A DNA stretch of 64,000 nucleotides from JAFEDN01 sp963832945 (GCA_963832945.1 CAWHVV010000006.1:186001-250000), one strand, 5' to 3'. Counted from the stretch's first letter, positions 54,725 through 63,878 are shown. Numbers and translations are program-made. The notes: generated by a model from the sequence alone, not told the origin.

Positions 54725-56422
54725 ATGAAACCTAAAAAAATCGATATCAACCATCTCGAACTGCAAGACTTTAAAGAAATTAAAGAATTAGCTAAAAATA
54801 AAGAGATGGCTTCATATTTTTACACTGACCTTATGGCTATCCGGGATGCCGAACTCCAAAACCGCTATATAGAAGATTCCCTGGATGAAAAAACTCACCT
54901 GGGTTACTTTTTTTCCTGTTCAGGCCAAAAACATAACAACCCAGAATGCCAGTTATGGAATCTAAAACGAAAATATTTTTTTAATTTAGAATTTATGCAA
55001 TTCAAAAATTATCAACCTGGAGATGTAAGGTTTGATCAAAGTCTTTTTACAAAGAGATACTCTGAATATTTAGGAAATGATTCTAAGATTGCAATCGAAA
55101 AATACCAGGGATTATGTCAAGCCTACTGTTCTTTCTTTGCCATTGCCCATCCGAATTGGCAAAAAATAATTTTCAAGTTATTGGAAATGCATTCTTTTCA
55201 AAATAATATGTCTAAAATATTTTATTGGCAAGACTGTGTGAAGTTTAAATCTATTAAAGGAGATGAAAAATTTTTATCTATAATTTTTAATTTTATCGAA
55301 AAAATTTCTCATAAAGGGCATGTCATAAAATTGATGTCTTACAAGGAATATTTCAATGGATTAATATTTAATGAATTTCCTGATTCTTTCATTACCGGGG
55401 AAGAACAAAAGCAATTATTAATCAAGGGATTTAAAGTGAACATACCATTATTTGTGAACATACTTGAAAGAATGGATAATGATCAAAAAGTGCAAATTTC
55501 TTTGGTTTTGGAACCAAAATTAAAAAATGGATTTTCTATATTTGGGCATGCAATTTTATTGCAAAAAATGGATGACAAATATTGCTTATTTGATCCAAAT
55601 AATGGTTTTTTTTTCCGGGATAGTCCAGGGCAAATAGCTCAACTGATTAATCGTTTAATTTTGCCCTCGTTTATCATGTTTGGTAACGTCGTAATCGGTG
55701 TAGATCCTCTAATGGGAATTATAAAATCACCCTCACCCAGTCTAATAACAAAGTTCAGGAATTTTAAAGATGAAGTTAAACTTATTTCTGCTCCACCAGA
55801 TATGAAAGAATGGGAATTTTTTTTAGAAAGAGAAACTCAACATAAAAAAAACTTTCTAAATACTTATTTTGAAACTAAGAAATCTGAAAAAACTTCTTAT
55901 TTATGTCAGGCAATTCGCGATAACGCGACACTGGAAGATATAGAGATATTATTAAAGCATGGCGCTGATCCTAATTTACCAGACAGTCTCCATACACCTA
56001 TTAAGGCTGCACAGGAAAGTAAAAAGTCCGATGTTATTGAACTGTTATTAAAATATGGCGCTAATCTAAATCTTCCACTTTCAAATCAGAAAAGAAAAAA
56101 AGAGTTTTTGAAAAATCTTTTTGACCAAATATTACCTGATAAAGAGACTAAGCCAGCATTACATTTTTTTCATTCGCGCAGTGCCGAAGATATTGAATCA
56201 ATAAAAATTCTGTTAGTCTTTTTCTCAGAATATATAATTCATGGAAAAGGGAAAGAGACCGTCGATAAACTTTCTGATCCCGAAATACAAAATATATTTA
56301 CTTCTTTGCATATCTTATGGGAAAAGAAAAAATTATCCAGACATTTTAGCACAAATCTCAATAAAGAATTGGCTGAGCTGGCCAAAGATCTTCCTGAACT
56401 TTCTGAACTTAAATTTCGTTAA
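54725..56422 (+). CDS. YopT/C58-like cysteine peptidase with ankyrin repeats
   Basis: A 565-aa AT-rich gene with effector-like make-up. The centre fits a papain-like C58 (YopT-type) peptidase: GLCQAYC with candidate nucleophile Cys131 (or Cys135), FGHAILLQKMDDKYCLFDPN with His275 and Asp290. In YopT the triad is Cys139, His258, Asp274, with His-Asp spacing of 16; here it is 15. Between them lies a helical insert. Residues about 395-455 carry two ankyrin repeats (LEDIEILLKHGADPNLPD; SDVIELLLKYGANLNLP). The N-terminal 110 residues and the last 100 are helical and unrecognised. No signal peptide. YopT cleaves prenylated Rho GTPases; the target here is unknown. It stands alone after the efflux operon. 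Confidence 0.78.
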   Translation: MKPKKIDINHLELQDFKEIKELAKNKEMASYFYTDLMAIRDAELQNRYIEDSLDEKTHLGYFFSCSGQKHNNPECQLWNLKRKYFFNLEFMQFKNYQPGDVRFDQSLFTKRYSEYLGNDSKIAIEKYQGLCQAYCSFFAIAHPNWQKIIFKLLEMHSFQNNMSKIFYWQDCVKFKSIKGDEKFLSIIFNFIEKISHKGHVIKLMSYKEYFNGLIFNEFPDSFITGEEQKQLLIKGFKVNIPLFVNILERMDNDQKVQISLVLEPKLKNGFSIFGHAILLQKMDDKYCLFDPNNGFFFRDSPGQIAQLINRLILPSFIMFGNVVIGVDPLMGIIKSPSPSLITKFRNFKDEVKLISAPPDMKEWEFFLERETQHKKNFLNTYFETKKSEKTSYLCQAIRDNATLEDIEILLKHGADPNLPDSLHTPIKAAQESKKSDVIELLLKYGANLNLPLSNQKRKKEFLKNLFDQILPDKETKPALHFFHSRSAEDIESIKILLVFFSEYIIHGKGKETVDKLSDPEIQNIFTSLHILWEKKKLSRHFSTNLNKELAELAKDLPELSELKFR

Positions 56423-56467
56423 GATATTGGGGTCAAATATTAACGAGTAAACTGTAGAGGTAATAGT

Positions 56468-56884
56468 ATGATAAAAATCAGTATTGTTCTTGGCATAATT
56501 AGTCTAACTTTCGCAAAATTGGCTAGCGCAGCGGTATGTATTCATCTATCTCCCAATACTCTGGGTAATCAAGCAATATATGAAGTTACAGGGTCTCAAG
56601 GAAATGCGGGGATAAAAAAACAAACCATCATCTCGCCTCCATTAAGGAACAATGAAGGCCATTTCTTTTTATTTAAAAGAATTGAAAATCTAGGTGCATT
56701 AAAGGTGAAAATATCCATGACGACTCCCGATGGAGAAGTGGTATTAACCTGCACGAATCCATTAATACGCCCACTGGCGAAATCAGCGCTAATCACGATC
56801 ACTCAGGATACTTGGGACGTGGGCCAGTGCATGATAAGCACTACGCCATTCACTGATATGAAAGGGTGTAGTCAGTCCAATTGA
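56468..56884 (+). CDS. Small secreted protein, 138 aa
   Basis: I do not recognise the family. It begins with a signal peptide (MIKISIVLGIISLTFAKLASA, cut before AVC), leaving about 117 residues. The mature part is beta-rich and has four cysteines (AVCIH, LTCTN, GQCMI, KGCSQ), probably two disulfides in the periplasm. The ATG follows GTAGAGGTAATAGT. It lies 45 bases after the C58-like gene on the same strand and could be cotranscribed with it. Small Cys-containing secreted proteins of this sort are common in Legionellales, with no assigned function. Confidence 0.7.
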   Translation: MIKISIVLGIISLTFAKLASAAVCIHLSPNTLGNQAIYEVTGSQGNAGIKKQTIISPPLRNNEGHFFLFKRIENLGALKVKISMTTPDGEVVLTCTNPLIRPLAKSALITITQDTWDVGQCMISTTPFTDMKGCSQSN

Positions 56885-56887
56885 TAT

Positions 56888-57295
56888 CTAAATCACTTCT
56901 CTGGCCGCTTTCTGAATCAGCATCGAGCGATTAATATGGAGCTGGTCTGCTCTGGCGTCAATGGCCTCTAGCAATGATCGGGGCAAGGTAATATTGATCC
57001 GCACAGCTTTATCTTCCTGCTGTGCCATGATGGAAAAAACGTCCGGCTCGATCAGGGCAACCAGCTCGTTTTTTTCCAGTTTCTGGATAACTTCGTCGAT
57101 GTGCGTCGGTTCAGGGATAGATTCTTTATCCTGTATCATGCCGTACAGATGCAACGACAAACACTCCCTGGCTTTTTGAATAGCGTTTTCATAATTTTTT
57201 CCTGCGGAAACCGCCCCGGGTAAATTCGGGAAGAAAACACTGTAGCCCTTTTTCGTTTTTTCCAAAATGGCTGGATAGGATTTTACTTTAAACAT
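56888..57295 (-). CDS. hicB: HicB-like antitoxin
   Basis: A 135-aa antitoxin of the HicAB family. Residues 1-55 form the degenerate RNase-H-like HicB fold (YPAILEKTKKGYSVFFPNLPGAVSAG, then YENAIQKARECLSLHL), and the C-terminal 40 residues form a ribbon-helix-helix DNA-binding domain (VRINITLPRSLLEAIDARADQLHINRS-type, MLIQKAA). It overlaps the end of the hicA frame by 13 bases. The antitoxin frame is intact although its toxin is broken. Confidence 0.9.
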   Translation of the reverse strand: MFKVKSYPAILEKTKKGYSVFFPNLPGAVSAGKNYENAIQKARECLSLHLYGMIQDKESIPEPTHIDEVIQKLEKNELVALIEPDVFSIMAQQEDKAVRINITLPRSLLEAIDARADQLHINRSMLIQKAAREVI

Positions 57296-57504
57296 TTTTC
57301 AAATTCCTCCGGCGACAATTGCGCCTGTTTTAAAATGGATTGGATAGTTTTAACACCTAAGGACTGCTTTGGATGAGGAACGGTCACTTTACCTTTTTTG
57401 TCTGGATGCTTAAATTGCCAATGATCTCCCTAGGTTCTTAGATGAAACCAACCGTCTTTTTTTAAAGCCTTAATGATGTCACGGGATGTCCGATTCCAGT
57501 TCAT
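57283..57504 (-). pseudogene. hicA: hicA toxin gene with an internal amber stop
   Basis: The frame reads MNWNRTSRDIIKALKKDGWF, HLRT, then TAG at 57430-57432, then GDHWQFKHPDKKGKVTVPHP and on to KCLK and a stop, 73 codons plus stop. HicA proteins have a conserved GSHxxxxHP block after a short arginine-containing turn; here GDHWQFKHP preserves the catalytic His in frame. The only defect is the amber codon at position 25, so the toxin is either inactive or dependent on stop suppression. The order hicA-hicB with overlap is canonical. The 3' overlap with hicB is also intact. Confidence 0.85.
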
Positions 57505-57550
57505 TTTTTTATTATACACATAATTGATGTGTATTTCAAACAGAGTGTAA

Positions 57551-59086
57551 CTAACCTTCGCCGGGAACTCCGCCGGCTTTGGCGAAAAAGGGTGGGCGCG
57601 CGAACCATAAAATACCGAGCAGGATCATAAAGACGACTCCGGAAATCCAGAGGATATCGTTGGTCGATAACATAAATGCCTGTTTGTAAATGGCCAGATC
57701 GACTTGCGCGAAAGTTTCCAGGCGGGGTAATCCTAAATGCTGTAATTTCTGGGCGAATTGGGTAACCAGTGGATTAAACTGATTAATGTTTTCGACTAAA
57801 CGGCTGTGGTGGAATTGCGCGCGACGGTCCCATAATGTCACGCTGATGGAAGTGCCAAAACTGCCGCCCAGAATACGCAGAAAATTGGCGGTGCCTAACG
57901 CGCTGGCGATGCGCGCCGCAGGAAGACCGGAAATAACAATGATTATCAATGGCGTGAAAAAGAAGGCGATGCCGATACCCATAAAAAATCGCGGTAAAAC
58001 CAGCTTGAAAAAACTGATATCGGTGGTGTAGGTGTGGGCGCACCAGAAAAACACCAACGCAAAAGCCAGAAAACCAAGGCTGATAAAAATTCGCGGGTCT
58101 ATTTTATTCAGAAGAAGGCCCACGACCGGCGTCAGGAGTACGGGCAAAACTCCAACCGGCGCTGTGGCTAATCCGGCCCAGGTGGCGGTGTATTCTTCCT
58201 GAGTCTGTAACCATAATGGGAACACGACGATATTGGCAAAGTAAGCTAAAAAACCCAAGCTTAACGCTAATGTGCCAATGGTGAAATTGCGAATTTTAAA
58301 TAATGTCAAATCCACAATCGGGTGTTTGTCGGTTAATTCCCAGGCGACAAAAAAACATAAGGAAATAGTGGAGATAATCGTCATGATGACAATAAACTGG
58401 GAATTGAACCAGTCCAGGTCATTGCCTTTGTCTAATAAAATTTGCAGACATCCAATACCGATAATCAATAAAATGAGCCCGACGGTATCAATCGGCGGTT
58501 TGGAAACAGGTGTTTCCCGTCCCGCCAATATAATGCCGGTGACGACACAGGAGAAAATGCCTATCGGCAGATTAATAAAAAAAATCCACGGCCAGGTGTA
58601 ATTATAGGTAATCCAGCCGCCCAGAATAGGGCCGAAGACGGGGGCCACCACTGCGGTCATGGCCCACAGTGAAGTGGCAAAACCCTTTTTGGTTTCCGGG
58701 TATGCATCCAATAAAATACTTTGCGAAAGCGGTATCATCGGGCCGGCGGCAGCGCCCTGCAGCACCCGGAAAACGATCAGCATCGGCAAATTAAAAGAAA
58801 GTCCGCAAAGCATGGAAAACACGGTAAATAAAAACGTGCACACTACGAATAAACGCACCTGACCGAAGCGTTGCGCCAGCCAGCCGGTTAATGGCAGGCC
58901 AATAGCGCTGGTGACCGCAAATGAGGTAATGACATAAGTGCCGTCATCGGGACTGACTGCGAGGTCGCCGGCAATATAGGGTATGGAAACGTTGGCGATG
59001 GAGGTATCCAGCACATTCATAAAAATGCCCAACGATAAGGAAATCGTCAGCATGACGAGAGTGGTTCCGGTAATGGGTTTAGCCAT
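57551..59086 (-). CDS. emrB: DHA2-family multidrug exporter (EmrB-like)
   Basis: Proton-driven drug exporter with 14 membrane helices, 511 aa. Motifs include LDTSIANVSIPYIAGDL in helix 1 (motif D1), GWLAQRFGQVRLF in loop 2-3 (motif A), VFRVLQGAAAGPMIPLSQSI in helix 4-5 and FGPILGGWITYNYTWPWIFFINLPIG (motif C region, listed in part). The ATG with GGAG seven bases upstream is preferred to a TTG two codons earlier. The start overlaps the emrA end. Second self-contained drug pump in the window. Confidence 0.93.
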   Translation of the reverse strand: MAKPITGTTLVMLTISLSLGIFMNVLDTSIANVSIPYIAGDLAVSPDDGTYVITSFAVTSAIGLPLTGWLAQRFGQVRLFVVCTFLFTVFSMLCGLSFNLPMLIVFRVLQGAAAGPMIPLSQSILLDAYPETKKGFATSLWAMTAVVAPVFGPILGGWITYNYTWPWIFFINLPIGIFSCVVTGIILAGRETPVSKPPIDTVGLILLIIGIGCLQILLDKGNDLDWFNSQFIVIMTIISTISLCFFVAWELTDKHPIVDLTLFKIRNFTIGTLALSLGFLAYFANIVVFPLWLQTQEEYTATWAGLATAPVGVLPVLLTPVVGLLLNKIDPRIFISLGFLAFALVFFWCAHTYTTDISFFKLVLPRFFMGIGIAFFFTPLIIIVISGLPAARIASALGTANFLRILGGSFGTSISVTLWDRRAQFHHSRLVENINQFNPLVTQFAQKLQHLGLPRLETFAQVDLAIYKQAFMLSTNDILWISGVVFMILLGILWFARPPFFAKAGGVPGEG

Positions 59087-60287
59087 TGGCAAGCTCCGGT
59101 GGCTGTTTTTTTATCGGCGCGTCCAGACGTATATTGGGTGAATTCGCGCGCAGGATTTCGGCTATTTCCTGATTGGCATGCCGAAGTTGATCGTTGAAAA
59201 TCCAGGTTGAATAAAGGGGTGAGCGGTTGGTAGACTGGGTCGATAAAAGTTTTCCCTTAAGTCCTCGCGTATGAGCAGTCACGTTCATCGAAAGACCTAA
59301 TGCAAGGGGATGTTTGCGTAATTCTTTACTGTCGAGGACTATGCGTACCGGCAGTCTTTGAACGATCTTGATCCAGTTTCCGGTGGCGTTCTGCGGAGGC
59401 AACAATGCGAAAGCATTTCCCGAGCCGGGGCTAAAGCCGACAATATGACCATGATAGGTTACGCCGTTAGCATCCGCTTTGACGGTGGCGGATTGGCCGA
59501 CGCGCAAACGCGATAACTGGGTTTCCTTAAAATTGGCGTTTACCCAAATCTGGTCGAGGGGCACCACCGCCATCAAAGCCGTGCCCGGAGTAATCTGTTG
59601 ACCGACCTGGACGTTGCGTTTGGCGACATATCCGTTGGCGGGAGAATAGATCGCAGTCCGCACCCAGTTTAAATAAGCTCTTTTAAATTTGGTTTTCGCC
59701 TGTTCAACCAGAGGGTGATGATAGAGCTGTGAATTTTCCACCAGCGCCTTTGCCGCGGTTAATTGATACAGTGTTTGATCATACTGCGCCTGCGCGGCCT
59801 CAAGTGTGGTGGTATAGTGATGCATTTCCTCGCTGGAAATGGCGCCTGGTCCCACCAGTCCCTGCCGGCGCCGTAAATCTTTTTGCGCCTGGATTAAATC
59901 GGCTTCCCGCTGCGTTAAAGTGGCCTGAATTTCCGAAACATTTTCATAGTATGTGCGCACCTGCCGCACTGTCTGGGCCAGGTTCGCGCGTGCATTTTGC
60001 AGGGCGACCAGCATGTCAGTATTATCGAGCCTGACCAGCTGCTGACCTTGCTTAGCCACGCGGGTATCGTCCGTGTAAATGGCGATGACGGTGCCGGACA
60101 CCTGGGACATTAATTGTACCTGATTACCATCCACGTAGGCGTCATCAGTGCTTTCACGGAAATGTCCCCACAATATCCAGTAAATCCCGTAAAGAATTCC
60201 CAACAGTAAAAAAAACGCGACCAGACCCCACAAAATTTTTTTCCGTTTGGGCGATAATTTGTGCGGGTTGTTATTGTCTTTGCTCAT
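59079..60287 (-). CDS. emrA: HlyD-family membrane fusion protein (EmrA-like)
   Basis: Periplasmic adaptor that links EmrB to its outer membrane channel. From the chosen ATG it has 402 residues: cytoplasmic N-terminus, one membrane helix (about 19-41, ILWGLVAFFLLLGILYGIYW), first lipoyl half (DAYVDGNQVQLMSQVSGTV), a long coiled-coil hairpin and second half (YSPANGYVAKRNVQVGQQI). The ATG overlaps the stop of the upstream channel gene as ATGA. A longer frame (37 more codons) lies inside that gene and is rejected. Confidence 0.92.
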   Translation of the reverse strand: MSKDNNNPHKLSPKRKKILWGLVAFFLLLGILYGIYWILWGHFRESTDDAYVDGNQVQLMSQVSGTVIAIYTDDTRVAKQGQQLVRLDNTDMLVALQNARANLAQTVRQVRTYYENVSEIQATLTQREADLIQAQKDLRRRQGLVGPGAISSEEMHHYTTTLEAAQAQYDQTLYQLTAAKALVENSQLYHHPLVEQAKTKFKRAYLNWVRTAIYSPANGYVAKRNVQVGQQITPGTALMAVVPLDQIWVNANFKETQLSRLRVGQSATVKADANGVTYHGHIVGFSPGSGNAFALLPPQNATGNWIKIVQRLPVRIVLDSKELRKHPLALGLSMNVTAHTRGLKGKLLSTQSTNRSPLYSTWIFNDQLRHANQEIAEILRANSPNIRLDAPIKKQPPELANG

Positions 60288-61705
60288 AAAATTTCGATTG
60301 GCGATTGGTAATCGCCGCCTAATGCTTTGATCATCGCAATGGTCGTCTGGATATGCAGATTTTCCAGTTGCAGTAAAAATAAACGCTGATATAACCACGA
60401 CGCCTCAGCGGTCAGCACCTGAGTATAATCGCTGATGCCGTGCTTATAAAGCAGATAATTACGTCGGTAATTACCTTGGGCGATGCTGACCGCGTCACTT
60501 TGTTCCTGAAGCTGAATTTTAACGGTGTGCAGAATCGCGAGTTGATCCGCAACCTGCTGCAGAGCGGTCAGGATGGTTTGATTATATTGCCCGACAGCCA
60601 GATCGTATTCGGAGTATCGCGCTTTTAAATCCGCGCGAAGGTAACCGGCGTCGAAAATCGGCAAAGAAAAAGCAGCCTGAACCGCCCAATCCCGGCTCTG
60701 GAAATTAAAGAGTTTGCTGAGGCTGAGGCTTTGAAGACTGAGCAACGCCATCAGATTAATATCCGGGAAAAATCGCGCTTTTTCAACCTTAACCTGATGG
60801 GCCGCGGCCTCCACCCGCCAGAGTGTCACGGTGATGTCCGGACGCCTTGCCAGCAAATGCGCCGGCAATACCGCGGGCAATGCCAGTATTTTAGGATCGT
60901 AGTGGAAATTTTTAACGCTGATCTGCGTGGTGAAAGGATTTTTCCCGATAAGTACCGCTAACTGGTGACGTTTGACCATGATATCCTGCTGTGCCCGGGC
61001 CAGTATGACGGCAAAGATTTCCACCTGAATTTTGGCGCTGCTGACGGGTATCGTCGAAGTGATATTATGCTTTGCGCGCATCCGGATGGTCCGCAATAAA
61101 TCCTGACGCTGACGCAGAATTTTTTGTAACAGTTGCGCTAAGGCCAGATCGTCCTGGAGCTGGAAATAACTGCTGGCGACAGCGGTGGACAGCATCAGTT
61201 CCGCCTGCGCCAGATTGGCTTCTTCGGCACGCGCCTGGCTGATTCGCGCCGCCAGGGTTTGCCGGTTTTTCCCCCAAAAATCCAGCTCATAGTTGAAATT
61301 AAGCGCTAATTCCGATGGGGTTTGGGTGGCGCCGTTAAAAGGCGGTGGGATCAATCCATTTTTAGTGAAGCGTTCGCGCCGTACGTATCCTGTCATGTCC
61401 ACGTTTGGCCATAGCGCGGCTCCCGCTTCTTCTGCGATGTGTTGGGCGCGTTCCAGGCGGCTTTGCGCGATCTGGATATGGGGGGAACCGGCAAGCGCTA
61501 CGTTTATCAACGTGTTCAGTTGTGGATCATTGAATTTATCCCACCACTGGCATGGGCCGATTCTGGGGGGTGAAATGGCCGGCAGTGGATAGCGATGCAC
61601 AGCAGCCAGACTTTCCGGGGAGTCCGGAAGGGTGTGTTCATGAATCCCCGCATAGTTAACACAGCCGGCGATTCCAGCAATCAATAAACCCAATAAGAAT
61701 CGCAA
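60284..61705 (-). CDS. Outer membrane efflux lipoprotein (NodT/OprM family)
   Basis: Outer membrane channel for the EmrAB pump, 473 aa. The N-terminus is a lipoprotein signal peptide with lipobox IAGC (Cys15). Family signatures are PPRIGPCQWWDKFNDPQLNTLI, LARRPDITVTLWRVEAAAHQ and the second OEP half with LPIFDAGYLRADLKARYSEY. It is first in the order channel > adaptor > pump, with 4-base and 9-base overlaps to the next genes. Upstream lies an 81-bp palindrome that separates it from the LRR gene. Confidence 0.91.
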   Translation of the reverse strand: MRFLLGLLIAGIAGCVNYAGIHEHTLPDSPESLAAVHRYPLPAISPPRIGPCQWWDKFNDPQLNTLINVALAGSPHIQIAQSRLERAQHIAEEAGAALWPNVDMTGYVRRERFTKNGLIPPPFNGATQTPSELALNFNYELDFWGKNRQTLAARISQARAEEANLAQAELMLSTAVASSYFQLQDDLALAQLLQKILRQRQDLLRTIRMRAKHNITSTIPVSSAKIQVEIFAVILARAQQDIMVKRHQLAVLIGKNPFTTQISVKNFHYDPKILALPAVLPAHLLARRPDITVTLWRVEAAAHQVKVEKARFFPDINLMALLSLQSLSLSKLFNFQSRDWAVQAAFSLPIFDAGYLRADLKARYSEYDLAVGQYNQTILTALQQVADQLAILHTVKIQLQEQSDAVSIAQGNYRRNYLLYKHGISDYTQVLTAEASWLYQRLFLLQLENLHIQTTIAMIKALGGDYQSPIEIL

Positions 61706-61756
61706 CTGTTTATCCCTGTTATCAGTCCGGAATCAAATATACTTAAAACGCCATCC

Positions 61757-61837
61757 ATTTAATTCTGACCGATTGACTCCGACTTTTTATTCCCTCTCCC
61801 ACTTGTGGGAGAGGGGGGAAATCGGTCAGAATTAAAT
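61757..61837. repeat. Nested palindrome between the LRR gene and the Emr operon
   Basis: ATTTAATTCTGACCGAT (61757-61773) is the exact reverse complement of 61821-61837. Inside it a second hairpin, CCCTCTCCCAC-TTG-TGGGAGAGGG, occurs. It lies between two genes on the minus strand and may act as a terminator/attenuator or be a REP-like repeat; the inner core resembles that at 21626-21650. Confidence 0.75.
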
Positions 61838-61903
61838 TGAAACGCTACGAGTATAACATATCAATCTCGATCAAGTCGCGGGATGACGTGGGGCGGGCGC
61901 TTT

Positions 61904-63643
61904 TTAATTATTGCATAATCCGGAGAGGAGATGGTTTTGATAATCACTTTCCAGGTTAGCTTTATAATGACGGAATAATCTGAAGTTGTAAGGATACTCG
62001 CCCCGGGTATAATCATAAATCATCTCGTTTAATACCGTCGGCAAAAGCTGTGATAATTGCTCTCGGACTTCTTCAGGATAATGCGTCTGAAATAAAGAAC
62101 TGCTGTTTCTGCGAGTTAGAAAATCGAAAAATCTGTTTGTCTCCAGATTGGGTTCTCTGACGTTGATAAATGTTAAAGCCTGATTACCCAGAAAAAAGCA
62201 CAGGGCTGAAGGATCAATGAAATCAGCGGACAATTCCAGCTTCCGTATCGACTGATTAAAAGCCAAAGCGATGGCTCCCCAATAAACGATGTTATTTGAA
62301 CCCACATGCAATTCAGTCAGGCGCGAATTCCTGGCAAGGGCAATCACCCCCCTGTCGCCAAGGTGGCACTTATTTAAATTCAGACGGGTCAAAGTCGGGT
62401 GATTCGAGAGGGAATCCGCTCCTTCGTCCCCAATTGGATTATATTCTAAATTAAGTGACTCCAAATGGCTGGTCTTTAGGAAAGCGGCTCCTTTAGAACT
62501 GATTTTGCAGTTTATTAAGCTCACGTCAGTGAGGGTGGGAATTTGGGATATCAACTTAACCCCTTCATCTCTTAAAGGGTTTTGGAATAATTCAAGAGTT
62601 GTTAAGGCAGGACAATTTAAAAAGTAAGCAGCTTCAGCAGGGCCAATTTTGCTGTCACCTAGGTTTAGGCATGTTAGGGTGGCGCTCAGTCCCCCCAAAG
62701 CGCCAATCCCTTCCCCTATTTGATGGTTTGAACTTATGTCAAGGTTTTTTAACACACTATTTTTCGAAAAAGAATCCAGTCCTTTAGGGCCAATTTTACA
62801 ACAAGCTAAATTCAGGCTGGTGACAGTGGACTGGGAAAGGGAGAACGCACCGTCATCTCCTATGGGGGGATTAGCATCATTGCAAGCTAAATTGAGTGTT
62901 TCTAAAACCCGATTTTTCGAAAGATAATCCGCTCCCCTGGGGCCAATTTCGCAATTCTCTAAACTCAGGCTGGTGATAGTGGGGTGTAGCGAGAGGGCCA
63001 GCACGCCTTCATCTCCTATTTTGGGATTGTAATCCAGGACAAGTGTTTTCAGGACATGATTTCTCAAAAGATACGCCACATCTTTGGAGTCAATTCCACA
63101 GTCATAAAGAGTCAGGCTGGTGATAGTGGAGTATGATGACAGGGCAGACAGATTTTTTCCTATCAGGGTACACCTTTCTAAGTAAAGTGTTTTTAAAAAA
63201 GAATTATTTAATAAAGAAATGGTATCCCGAGGGCCCAATTTACAGCGGCCAGGGCTGTCGATTATTTGTAAGTTAGTGAAAGTATCATATCTTAAAGAGT
63301 GGGAAAGCATCAAGAAGTGGGAAATCATCCCATCAGGTATTGTGCATCTTGATAAGTTGAAAGTGTGAGTTTCGAGGGCGAGAATAATTTTGGCCACTAC
63401 TGGGCCAGTAAATACGGTATCTGCTATTTGTAGTCTTGTAATAACGGGGAGGGATTTTAAGTAACTAAAGATATAGGGAATATCTTCCTCTTTGAGCGCA
63501 TGACATACCAAAGTATCCTTAGATATACGAAACTTATCCCATGCGGCAAATTTTTCAGGGTAAATAGAGGGGTCCAAGCCCAATCTTTTGGCATCTTCTC
63601 CCAGTCTGCGCAGATACATCTCAGAAATATTATACTTTGACAT
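61904..63643 (-). CDS. Leucine-rich repeat protein (ribonuclease-inhibitor type), 579 aa
   Basis: A protein dominated by LRRs of 24-28 residues of the ribonuclease-inhibitor kind: for example TITSLTLYDCGIDSKDVAYLL, LKTLVLDYNPKIGDEGVLAL, LETLNLACND and LTRLNLNKCHLGDRGVIALAR. I see about fourteen units between residues 65 and 495. The N-terminal 60 residues and C-terminal 70 residues (LPTVLNEMIYDYTRGEYPYN) are non-repeat helical caps. No signal peptide or membrane segment. Legionella has several RI-type LRR effectors, so host-directed use is plausible (inference). The ribosome binding site (CGGGATTTAAAA) is weak. Confidence 0.9.
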   Translation of the reverse strand: MSKYNISEMYLRRLGEDAKRLGLDPSIYPEKFAAWDKFRISKDTLVCHALKEEDIPYIFSYLKSLPVITRLQIADTVFTGPVVAKIILALETHTFNLSRCTIPDGMISHFLMLSHSLRYDTFTNLQIIDSPGRCKLGPRDTISLLNNSFLKTLYLERCTLIGKNLSALSSYSTITSLTLYDCGIDSKDVAYLLRNHVLKTLVLDYNPKIGDEGVLALSLHPTITSLSLENCEIGPRGADYLSKNRVLETLNLACNDANPPIGDDGAFSLSQSTVTSLNLACCKIGPKGLDSFSKNSVLKNLDISSNHQIGEGIGALGGLSATLTCLNLGDSKIGPAEAAYFLNCPALTTLELFQNPLRDEGVKLISQIPTLTDVSLINCKISSKGAAFLKTSHLESLNLEYNPIGDEGADSLSNHPTLTRLNLNKCHLGDRGVIALARNSRLTELHVGSNNIVYWGAIALAFNQSIRKLELSADFIDPSALCFFLGNQALTFINVREPNLETNRFFDFLTRRNSSSLFQTHYPEEVREQLSQLLPTVLNEMIYDYTRGEYPYNFRLFRHYKANLESDYQNHLLSGLCNN

Positions 63644-63726
63644 TTTTTAAATCCCGACGTCTGTTATTTTTTTAATCCATTTAGTATGTCTTTTTATTTT
63701 ATTAAAAACAATAGCCCCATTGATCA

Positions 63727-63878
63727 GGAGTTCCCGCTGAAGGGAACTCTCCTTACGCGATGGGGGATCGCAAGGGGGAGAATCGCGATTCTCCCCCTTC
63801 ATTCCGAGCAATCGGCTTTGCCGATGCGCAGGATAAGAACAATAAAGCCACGGACGCTGTACTCAGCGGGAATGGCTG
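63727..63878 (+). repeat. Palindromic element, most complete copy
   Basis: The clearest copy, in the gap after the LRR gene start. Order: hairpin GTTCCC-GCTGAA-GGGAAC at 63730-63747, GCGATGGGGGATCGC, the perfect palindrome GGGGGAGAATC-GCGATTCTCCCCC at 63774-63797, hairpin ATCGGC-TTT-GCCGAT, a linker, and the right end TACTCAGCGGGAATGGCT. Ends show the inverted pair TTCCCGCTGA / TCAGCGGGAA. The rest of the gene-free end of the window (63879-64000) is not assigned; an ATG at 63960 opens a frame that runs off the edge but is too short to judge. Confidence 0.85.
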
